Source: Bacteroidales bacterium UBA3764
GTDB lineage: Bacteria > Bacteroidota > Bacteroidia > Bacteroidales > UBA932
Assembly: GCA_002371115.1 (NCBI GenBank)
Contig: DFFY01000079.1
Coordinates: 22,948 to 66,232 of the forward strand
Length of the DNA: 43,285 bases
Direction of reading: 5' to 3'
Below the pieces are notes generated by a model. It searched no databases. It worked only from the letters and a program-made list of their open reading frames with translations, and was not told where the DNA came from. Each line of letters starts with the position of its first letter. Position 1 is the first letter of the stretch. Made by a program: the position numbers and the translations under genes. Below are positions 31,717 to 38,053 of the stretch, one piece after another.

Positions 31717-34428
31717 ATGAGTATTTTCCTTATATCTATCCTGCTTGCAGGAACTCTCTCCTTCCGGGCTCTCCCCCTCGAGGATACCGGCCTCAACGTG
31801 GCGACAATCTGCCAGGACGCATCCGGAAATATGTGGTACGGAGGGATAGACGGGCTCACCCAGTATGACGGGAAACGCTTTTCCCATTTCAAGTACAGCG
31901 CCCTTCCAGAAGCGAGCGATCCCGACAGCCATATTTACAGGCTGCTCTGCAATTCGAACGGCTCTGTCTGGGCGGCTCACATCAACGGCCTGTCCGTCTT
32001 TGACACCGGCAGCCAGTCCTTTTCCAGTTTCCCCAGCCCGGGCGGGTCCCTCACCGGCCTGGTACGGATGACGGGGCAAACCTACCTGCTCATCGCCGGA
32101 CGTCAGCTGTGGCTGTTCGACTATGTCAAGAAGGGATTCTCCCGGGAGGGGATCCCCGAAGAATTGCTTACCAAAGAAGTCTCCGCCCTGTATGACGAAA
32201 ACGGGACCATCTATATCGGCACGGCCGACGGCACCGTCTATTCCGCCATCCAGCAGCTGCGCCGGCTCCAGGTCGTCGCCCACATCGGCTGCCGGGTCAA
32301 CTGCATCCTCCGCGACGGAGACCGTCTGTGGGCGGGGACCGAGGGAGACGGCCTGTGGGAGATATCCGGCACACCGCGCAAAGTGGGGACAAGAAGTACC
32401 GACTACGTAAAATGCCTGTGCCTGGACAGGAACGGCCTTCTGTGGGTGGGGACGAAAAACGGGCTCAAAATCCTGGAAGACGGCAAATTCCGGGTCTTCC
32501 ACTACGAGTATTACAAGCCCGACAGCATCTCGCACGACAGTATCTGTGACATCTTTATGGACAGGCAGGGTACGATGTGGCTAGGCACCTATTATGGAGG
32601 CGTGTGTTATTATACGCCCAACTCTTCCCAGTTCCAGAGCATCGCTTCCAAACCCGGGACGAACGAGCTATCGGGGAACGTGATCAGCGACATCGTCGAA
32701 GACGCCGACGGGTCCCTGTGGATAGGCACCAACTCGGGCGGGCTCAATCACCTGCTCCCGGACGGAAGATTCGAGCACATCGGCAGCGAAGGCGACAATC
32801 CCGTAGACGTGAAATGCATCTACAAAAGCCCGCGCACGGGGAAACTATATGTAGGGGCCGACCGCTCCGAGATCCTGCTGCTGGACAGCCGCCGCAAAAG
32901 CCTGAAGCCTCTGGGAGCGGGCGGGCCGCACAGCGGATACGGATGCTACGCCATCGTGGACAATCTCCGCGGTGGGTTTTATGCGGGCGGCAGCGACGGC
33001 CTGTGGGAATACAACGAGAAAGACGGCCATTTTTCCAAGATATTCATTACGGAGGACGTCTCCAATGTCAAATCGATGAAGCTGGATTCCCGGGAAACCC
33101 TGTGGATTGGGAAAAAATACGGGGTTACGGCCCTGGAGACCAAGACGGGGAAGGTGCTTGCCTTGCCGGATCTCCTGTCCTCCATCCAATATGTCGACTC
33201 CTTCCTGGAAGACACTTCCGGCAGAATCTGGATGAGTTCCAACAGCGGAGTCTATGTCTATGATCCTGTTACCGGCACCATAGATCAGTTCACGGAGAAG
33301 GACGGGCTTCCGGATCACGTCGTCCACGGCATTGAGCAGGATTCTGCCGGCGTCCTGTGGATCAGCACCGACGACGGCCTCTGCCGCCTGGACCCGTCCG
33401 ACGGCAGCACCTGGACTTTCACCACCGCCGACGGCCTGCTGGACAACCGTTTCACGCCCTATGCGCACTGCAGGAAACGGGACGGGAGAATCTATTTCGG
33501 CAGCCTGCACGGGATTATTTCCTTCGACCCGCTTGCCGTCACGATGCACAGCGAGATGGTCCCTCCCATGATTTCCAGCATCGAAATCAACGGCGTCCGC
33601 AGAAGCATCACGGAAGACAGGATTGTCCTGAAGCCGACCGAACGGGACATTGCCTTCCTGTTTTCCTGCCCCGACTACATCTCCGGAGACAACGGCCGGT
33701 TCTACCATATGCTGGAAGGGGCCGACGCCGACTGGATTCCCTCCGGAAAAGACCGCAGGGCGGTTTATCACTCCCTCCGCCCCGGAGAGTACACCTTCCG
33801 GCTCCGATACAGCAACAGCGCAGGCGTGAGCAGCGACGGAGAGGCGATGCTGTCCGTCCGCCTCCGGGCTCCCTGGTATATGACCTACGCCGCCAGGACA
33901 GGTGCAGTCCTGCTGCTGGTTTGCCTGATGATCGTCCTTTTTGTTTGGCAACTGAACCGCAAAGACACGGAGTACAAAGCCAGGATGGCCAAGGCGCACA
34001 GCGACCTGCTGCGGGAACTGTCGCTGGAGTTCGTGAGTATCGGCGCCAACAGGGCCGGCGGCCAAGAAGCCGGCGTGCCCCGGAACTTCAACGATTCGGA
34101 CGAGGATTTTATGCGCCAGGCGATGAAGGTGGCCAAGAATAATATCGACAACCCCGATTTCTCCATCGACGATTTCGCCACGGCTATGCTGATGAGCCGT
34201 TCCAACCTGAATCTCCGGATCAAAGCTTTGTTCGGCGTCTCTCCCCTGGATTTCGTCAAGACGGTGCGCTTCAACGAGGCCTGCCGCCTGCTGAAGGAAG
34301 ACAAATACAACGTGGCCGAGATTTCGTATCGGGTGGGCTTCTCCACGCCCTCCTATTTTACCGCCGCCTTCAAGCAGTTTATGGGTTGTACACCCCGGGA
34401 GTGGATTAAGAAAGACAGGAAGGGATAG
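31717..34428 (+). CDS. Membrane-spanning PUL regulator: periplasmic beta-propeller, Y_Y_Y domain, one TM and AraC-type HTH, no kinase
   Basis: This 903-residue protein has a signal or anchor segment at 1-18 and then many propeller repeats (GNMWYGGIDGL, GLLWVGTKNGL, GTMWLGTYYGG, GSLWIGTNSGG, GVLWISTDDGL) to about residue 610. A Y_Y_Y domain spans about 640-715, a single transmembrane helix about 723-747, a short linker follows, and an AraC-type domain covers about 795-900 (two HTH units, ending GFSTPSYFTAAFKQFMGCTPREW). Hybrid two-component (HTCS) regulators have HisKA, HATPase and receiver domains between TM and HTH; here only about 45 residues separate them, so signalling must be direct. It is divergent from the PUL and presumably senses a periplasmic oligosaccharide and activates the operon. 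The architecture is clear; the ligand is unknown. Confidence 0.9.
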   Translation: MSIFLISILLAGTLSFRALPLEDTGLNVATICQDASGNMWYGGIDGLTQYDGKRFSHFKYSALPEASDPDSHIYRLLCNSNGSVWAAHINGLSVFDTGSQSFSSFPSPGGSLTGLVRMTGQTYLLIAGRQLWLFDYVKKGFSREGIPEELLTKEVSALYDENGTIYIGTADGTVYSAIQQLRRLQVVAHIGCRVNCILRDGDRLWAGTEGDGLWEISGTPRKVGTRSTDYVKCLCLDRNGLLWVGTKNGLKILEDGKFRVFHYEYYKPDSISHDSICDIFMDRQGTMWLGTYYGGVCYYTPNSSQFQSIASKPGTNELSGNVISDIVEDADGSLWIGTNSGGLNHLLPDGRFEHIGSEGDNPVDVKCIYKSPRTGKLYVGADRSEILLLDSRRKSLKPLGAGGPHSGYGCYAIVDNLRGGFYAGGSDGLWEYNEKDGHFSKIFITEDVSNVKSMKLDSRETLWIGKKYGVTALETKTGKVLALPDLLSSIQYVDSFLEDTSGRIWMSSNSGVYVYDPVTGTIDQFTEKDGLPDHVVHGIEQDSAGVLWISTDDGLCRLDPSDGSTWTFTTADGLLDNRFTPYAHCRKRDGRIYFGSLHGIISFDPLAVTMHSEMVPPMISSIEINGVRRSITEDRIVLKPTERDIAFLFSCPDYISGDNGRFYHMLEGADADWIPSGKDRRAVYHSLRPGEYTFRLRYSNSAGVSSDGEAMLSVRLRAPWYMTYAARTGAVLLLVCLMIVLFVWQLNRKDTEYKARMAKAHSDLLRELSLEFVSIGANRAGGQEAGVPRNFNDSDEDFMRQAMKVAKNNIDNPDFSIDDFATAMLMSRSNLNLRIKALFGVSPLDFVKTVRFNEACRLLKEDKYNVAEISYRVGFSTPSYFTAAFKQFMGCTPREWIKKDRKG

Positions 34429-34453
34429 CGATAGTTTTTCCGCGAAAAAGCGT

Positions 34454-34461
34454 TATATTTG
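34454..34461 (+). promoter_or_regulatory. Putative -7 box for glyA
   Basis: TATATTTG matches TAnnTTTG and lies 27 bases before the glyA ATG, in the 60-bp gap after the regulator gene. No good -33 TTTG is present at the usual distance. Confidence 0.5.
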
Positions 34462-34488
34462 TAGAACCCCAAAAAATATTCGAGCAGA

Positions 34489-35832
34489 ATGAAAAGAGAT
34501 TTACAAGTTTTTGACTTGATCAAGAAGGAGCAGGAGCGCCAGAGCGCCGGTCTGGAGCTCATTGCCTCGGAAAACTACGTATCAGAGCAGGTGTTGGAAG
34601 CCATGGGCTCCGTATGCACCAACAAATATGCAGAGGGCTACCCCGGCAAACGCTATTATGGCGGGTGCGAGGTGGTGGACCAGATCGAGCAACTGGCCAT
34701 CGACCGCCTTTGCGCCCTGTATGACGCAGAATATGCCAATGTGCAGCCGCACTCCGGCGCCCAGGCCAACATGGCCGTCACCATGGCCATCCTCAAACCT
34801 GGGGATACCTTCATGGGCCTGGACCTCTCCATGGGCGGCCACCTCACGCACGGCTCCCCCGTCAACGCTTCCGGCATCCTGTATCATCCCGTTGCGTACG
34901 GGCTGAATCCGGAAACGGGACGTATCGACTACAATGAAATGGAGCGCAAGGCCCTGGAATGCAAGCCCAAGCTCATCATCGGCGGGGCATCGGCCTACTC
35001 CCGCGAATGGGATTATGAGCGCATGCGTGCCATCGCAGACAAGGTGGGCGCCATCCTGTGGATTGACATGGCCCATACCGCCGGCCTCATCGCCGCCGGT
35101 CTGCTGAAGAATCCGGTGAAATATGCCCACATCGTCACGTCCACCACGCACAAAACACTGCGCGGCCCGCGTGGCGGTATCATCCTCATGGGCAAGGACT
35201 TTGACAACCCGTGGGGCCTCACCACACCCAAGGGCGAAGTGAAGAAGATGAGCGCCATCCTGAATTCCGCCGTTTTCCCGGGCATCCAGGGCGGTCCGCT
35301 GGAGCATGTGATTGCCGCCAAGGCCGTGGCCTTCTGGGAGGCCGCCCAGCCGGAATACAAGCAGTACCAGAAGCAGGTGGTGGCCAACGCCGCCGCCATG
35401 TGCCGGGCGTTTATCGGCAAAGGCTATAAGATTATCTCCGGAGGAACGGACAACCACCTTATGCTCATTGACTTACGCACCAAATTCCCGGATTTGACGG
35501 GGCGTGTGGCGGAGAAAGAACTGGTCCGGGCCGACATTACCGTCAACAAGAACATGGTGCCTTTTGACAGCCGCAGCGCCTTCGCCACCAGCGGCCTGCG
35601 CATTGGCACGCCGGCCATCACCTCCCGCGGCTTCGAGGAGAAGGACATGCTGGAGATTGTGGAGCTGATTGACCAGGTGCTGGAGTCGGCCAACAAACAT
35701 TTTGCCGCCCTTACCGCCAAGGAGCCCACGGAGGCCCAGACGGCAGAACGCATCGCCCATAAACTGGTGCTGGACGAGGTCAAGCGCCAGGTCCACGACA
35801 TGACTTCCGCTAAGCCCCTGAACCGTTATTAA
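34489..35832 (+). CDS. glyA: Serine hydroxymethyltransferase
   Basis: This 447-residue cytosolic PLP enzyme interconverts serine and glycine with transfer of a one-carbon unit to tetrahydrofolate. The family sequence is complete: LELIASENYVS near residue 23, NKYAEGYPGKRYYGGCEVVD near 45, NVQPHSGAQAN, and the PLP lysine motif STTHKTLRGPRGG near 218-230. The C-terminal region (TSGLRIGTPAITSRGF) is also typical. The length is slightly above the Escherichia coli enzyme, as usual for Bacteroidota. It follows the PUL regulator on the same strand but has its own -7 box, and is followed 2 bp later by a nuclease gene. A housekeeping gene with no functional tie to the PUL. Confidence 0.97.
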   Translation: MKRDLQVFDLIKKEQERQSAGLELIASENYVSEQVLEAMGSVCTNKYAEGYPGKRYYGGCEVVDQIEQLAIDRLCALYDAEYANVQPHSGAQANMAVTMAILKPGDTFMGLDLSMGGHLTHGSPVNASGILYHPVAYGLNPETGRIDYNEMERKALECKPKLIIGGASAYSREWDYERMRAIADKVGAILWIDMAHTAGLIAAGLLKNPVKYAHIVTSTTHKTLRGPRGGIILMGKDFDNPWGLTTPKGEVKKMSAILNSAVFPGIQGGPLEHVIAAKAVAFWEAAQPEYKQYQKQVVANAAAMCRAFIGKGYKIISGGTDNHLMLIDLRTKFPDLTGRVAEKELVRADITVNKNMVPFDSRSAFATSGLRIGTPAITSRGFEEKDMLEIVELIDQVLESANKHFAALTAKEPTEAQTAERIAHKLVLDEVKRQVHDMTSAKPLNRY

Positions 35833-35834
35833 CC

Positions 35835-37166
35835 ATGAAAAAATGTTTTCTTCTGGGCTGCATGCTCAGCTTTTTGGCCTGCACGCCCGGTACACAGCCC
35901 GTAAAACCCGCCATTCCGTCGGGCATACAACAGCCGCAGACTCCGAGCACACCCCAAACGCCAGAGACTCCCGACACACCGGATACACCCGATACGCCGG
36001 ACACGCCTGACACGCCTGAGCAGCCGGAGGTTCCCGCCACCAAGGTTTTTGCGGCAGATGCCACTTCCGTCACTTCCACAACGGCCAATATCGTGTGCAA
36101 CTATACGGATGCTCCGTCCAGCGGCGTGTACGACCGCGGCGTGTATTACGGGACATCGGCCAGTACGCTTAACCAGCAGGCTGCGCTCAACAGCGCCTCC
36201 GCCACCAGCGGCTACTTTACAGTCAAGCTCTCCTCCCTGGAACCCGCCACCACCTATTATTATAAGGCTTACGTAACGGTCTGGGACGATGCCGCCCAAC
36301 AGTACATGGATGTGTTCAGCGACGTAAAAAGCTTCATCACGCAGGCCGGCGGTGCCTCTGCAGGCCTTCAGTACCTGAACGGATACGAGATTCCGGCCGT
36401 AAACCTGAAGAATACGGACAAGTGCACCAATTCCGGCACGGAGACCTATGGAAGCACCCGTTGGTATCAGTACGACACCAACAACAACGACCAGAAAATC
36501 ATTACGCATACGTATTCCTATAACGGAAAGCAGTACCGGAACTACACCTGTCTGGTGGACCGCACCAAGAAGGCCCCGCTCTGGAGTGCCTTTGTGATGC
36601 AGGACGATGCCTACCCGGACAACGGCGTGGGCCGTACGGGCAGCTGGCACGAGGACCCGGGTATCCCTTCCTCCTGGCAGCAATGTTCTTCCACCAACGG
36701 ATACAGCCGCGGGCACTTTGTGGCCTCCAATTATCGGCAAACCACGGGAGACGCCAACAAGCAAACCTTCTATTACACCAACCAGGCTCTGCAATTCCAG
36801 ACCTCCTTCAACGACGGCGTGTGGAACTCCCTGGAACAGGACGTAAAATCCAATGCGCCTTCCGGCAGGGATACCCTGTATGTGGTGGTAGGTATCCTGT
36901 ATGATAGCGACAATACCCAGGGCGGAGTCCCCTGCCCCAGCCACTTCTACAAACTCCTGATGAAGTGTAGCTTCAACAGCTCCGGCGCCATGACAGCCGC
37001 CAAGGGCTGCGCCTATCTGTTCACCAACGAGGCACACAGCGGCAAATACTCGCAGGGCCTCACCAGTATTGACGCCATTGAGCAGCGCGCCGGCTGGGAC
37101 TTCTTCACCAACGTGCCCAAGAACCTGCAGGACGCGGCGGAAAGTTCATCCAGCTCGCTCTGGTGA
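35835..37166 (+). CDS. Lipoprotein DNA/RNA non-specific endonuclease with FnIII-like domain
   Basis: This 443-residue lipoprotein (lipobox FLAC at about 14-17) continues with a Pro/Thr/Asp linker of repeated PDT units (about residues 40-62) and an FnIII-like domain (about 70-165, TSTTANIVCNYTDAP to TTYYYKAYV). The C-terminal part from about 185 is a NucA/EndA-type nuclease. The motif GYSRGHFVASNYRQ near 293 holds the catalytic His, and FYYTNQALQFQTSFNDGVWNSLE (His-Asn-type metal site region) follows. The usual DRGH is here SRGH. It would digest extracellular nucleic acid at the outer surface for nutrient use or defence. It starts 2 bp after glyA and is probably co-transcribed. The 3' end abuts inverted repeat copy A. 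Confidence 0.85.
   Translation: MKKCFLLGCMLSFLACTPGTQPVKPAIPSGIQQPQTPSTPQTPETPDTPDTPDTPDTPDTPEQPEVPATKVFAADATSVTSTTANIVCNYTDAPSSGVYDRGVYYGTSASTLNQQAALNSASATSGYFTVKLSSLEPATTYYYKAYVTVWDDAAQQYMDVFSDVKSFITQAGGASAGLQYLNGYEIPAVNLKNTDKCTNSGTETYGSTRWYQYDTNNNDQKIITHTYSYNGKQYRNYTCLVDRTKKAPLWSAFVMQDDAYPDNGVGRTGSWHEDPGIPSSWQQCSSTNGYSRGHFVASNYRQTTGDANKQTFYYTNQALQFQTSFNDGVWNSLEQDVKSNAPSGRDTLYVVVGILYDSDNTQGGVPCPSHFYKLLMKCSFNSSGAMTAAKGCAYLFTNEAHSGKYSQGLTSIDAIEQRAGWDFFTNVPKNLQDAAESSSSSLW
35971..36015 (+). repeat. Five tandem 9-bp units coding for PDT
   Basis: Units CCGACACAC, CGGATACAC, CCGATACGC, CGGACACGC and CTGACACGC encode five PDT tripeptides in the linker of the endonuclease. Length changes would be in frame and would alter only the distance between anchor and enzyme. 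Confidence 0.85.
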
Positions 37167-37171
37167 GCCTT

Positions 37172-37386
37172 CCGGCAGGTCTTTGTACCTTATTTTGTGA
37201 AGATGAGGGTATTTTTAACTATCTTTGCGACCTAATGTACTTTAACTGAACCTGTTGATATGAAAATGAACATTCCCCTGATGGCCACGCTGCTGGGCTT
37301 GTCGCTCATTGTGTGTCCCATCCTGTACATCTACGTGGGCCCTGCACTGGATGCGGCGCAACTCTCCACCCTCAAAACCCTGGGCA
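37172..37386 (+). repeat. Inverted repeat R1, copy A (promoter and 5' end of DUF1295 gene)
   Basis: These 215 bp match 42087-41874 in reverse orientation with only about five differences, one of them a single-base indel in the promoter spacer. The repeat covers the promoter and the first 42 codons of the DUF1295 gene. Homology begins at CCGGCAGG just past the nuclease stop and ends at TGGGCA. Confidence 0.9.
37194..37227 (+). promoter_or_regulatory. Promoter of truncated DUF1295 gene (copy A)
   Basis: TTTG (37194-37197) and TATCTTTG (37220-37227) match the Bacteroidota consensus, but the spacer is 22 bp because of one extra A relative to the 21-bp spacer of copy B. The promoter may therefore be weaker than its twin. 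Confidence 0.6.
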
Positions 37387-37463
37387 ACATCAGCGCCATC
37401 GGCTCCATCCTCTCCTCCTTCGTGATGGACGAAATCAAGAACACCCACGCGCTGTATTTGTAG
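37260..37463 (+). pseudogene. Truncated DUF1295 membrane-protein gene (5' fragment)
   Basis: The first 42 codons (MKMNIPLMATLLGLSL to TLKTLG) are nearly identical to the intact gene at 41053-42000, with one amino-acid change (A for T at residue 33). After the repeat ends at 37386 the frame runs on for about 25 unrelated codons to a stop at 37463. The product would be a single membrane segment and cannot be functional as the full-length enzyme. It keeps its own promoter. It looks like one side of a duplication or inversion breakpoint. Confidence 0.8.
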
Positions 37464-37831
37464 CCCGGCATGTTGAGCAACGCCCCGTGGAGGTAAGTGC
37501 TTGATAATAAGCATATAACAAGAAAAGACTTGTCTCCGCTGAACCAAGTCATTTCCCGTAAGGCATTGTTTATAAATCAATTAGTTCCACGACGTGCTGT
37601 GTCCACTGTCCGGAAAAGAATTTTCGTGTAAGCATAACAAGTTGTGTTAGTGGGCGCAAAAGCTTGGTCATGTTTTTGTCAAAGGTTGGTTTTTGGGCCG
37701 CCAACCTTTAACACATAGAATGCACCTGAGTGCACTGTATGGCCAATTGACTGCAAAAGGTTGGCGTCCTAAAAACCAACCTTTTGCAAACGAGTCACCA
37801 ACCTTTGACATCCCTCCCAAGAGAGGCAGTA
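37464..37831. other. Non-coding stretch between the two repeat blocks of copy A
   Basis: No convincing gene is seen. The first half (37464-37670) is unremarkable; it contains GTGTCCACT at 37599-37607, a 9-mer also present at the right window edge. The second half holds a dense cluster of palindromes described separately. No counterpart exists near the intact DUF1295 gene, so this is material present only at copy A. Confidence 0.6.
37678..37809. repeat. Nested palindromic element with five AAAGGTTGG units in alternating orientation
   Basis: GTCAAAGGTTGG (37678-37689) pairs perfectly with CCAACCTTTGAC (37798-37809), closing the element. Inside, CCAACCTTT (37701-37709) pairs with the first unit. 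TGCAAAAGGTTGG (37752-37764) and CCAACCTTTTGCA (37776-37788) form a perfect 13-bp hairpin with an 11-nt loop. TGCAC/GTGCA (37721-37734) adds a small stem. The core 9-mer occurs twice forward and three times reversed in 132 bp. It could be a structured RNA, a MITE-like remnant, or an array of protein-binding sites. Confidence 0.85.
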
Positions 37832-37845
37832 TGTAAAAATTTTTG

Positions 37846-37883
37846 CTTGCGCAATGGTTTGGCGCAAGGTGACTGTATCTTTG
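37846..37883 (+). promoter_or_regulatory. Promoter with operator-like inverted repeat, peptide copy A
   Basis: CTTGCGC (37846-37852) and GCGCAAG (37862-37868) form a 7-bp inverted repeat with a 9-nt spacer. Seven bases later is the -7 box TATCTTTG (37876-37883). The inverted repeat covers the place where the -33 element should be, and no TTTG sits at the right spacing, so binding of a dimeric regulator there is plausible. The same arrangement is conserved in copy B although the bases between IR and box differ. Confidence 0.6.
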
Positions 37884-37909
37884 CACCAGAAACTTAAAAG
37901 AACAGTACC

Positions 37910-38035
37910 ATGCGCAACACAGATTTCAACATCGACGCCCTCGGAAACATGATTTCTTCCACCACTTCCTTCCAGGCCCTGAAGGACATTATCCGTGACT
38001 TGGATCTGGAGTTCGAGCAGGCCGCCAGCCTGTAA
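37910..38035 (+). CDS. 41-residue peptide, copy A
   Basis: This short frame has a -7 box 26 bases upstream of its ATG. The peptide begins MRNTDFNIDALGNMISS and ends DLEFEQAASL; it is acidic, has no Cys, signal peptide or membrane segment, and the second half could form an amphipathic helix. Copy B differs at only two residues (N13T, R29S), and both frames are intact with a different stop codon (TAA here, TAG there). Retention of two intact copies supports real coding. The family is not recognised. It converges on clpC with 18 bp between the stops. Confidence 0.7.
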   Translation: MRNTDFNIDALGNMISSTTSFQALKDIIRDLDLEFEQAASL

Positions 38036-38053
38036 TGCACCGCCGGCCCGCCC

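Larger units (their letters stand above)
37832..38035 (+). repeat. Inverted repeat R2, copy A (41-residue peptide gene and its upstream region)
   Basis: About 204 bp match 42298-42095 in reverse orientation at about 95% identity. The repeat starts at TGTAAAAATTTTT and ends at the peptide stop codon. In copy A, R1 precedes R2 with about 445 bp between them; in copy B, R2 precedes R1 with only 7 bp between them. The two loci are therefore not a simple single inverted duplication. Confidence 0.9.

Noticed and set aside
35971..36015. Short tandem repeats considered as a CRISPR array
   Set aside because: The units are 9 bp with no spacers and encode the PDT linker in frame.
37668..37886. Minus-strand frame of 72 codons across the palindrome array
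   Set aside because: Its sequence is dictated by the inverted repeats and promoter elements; no coding signature.
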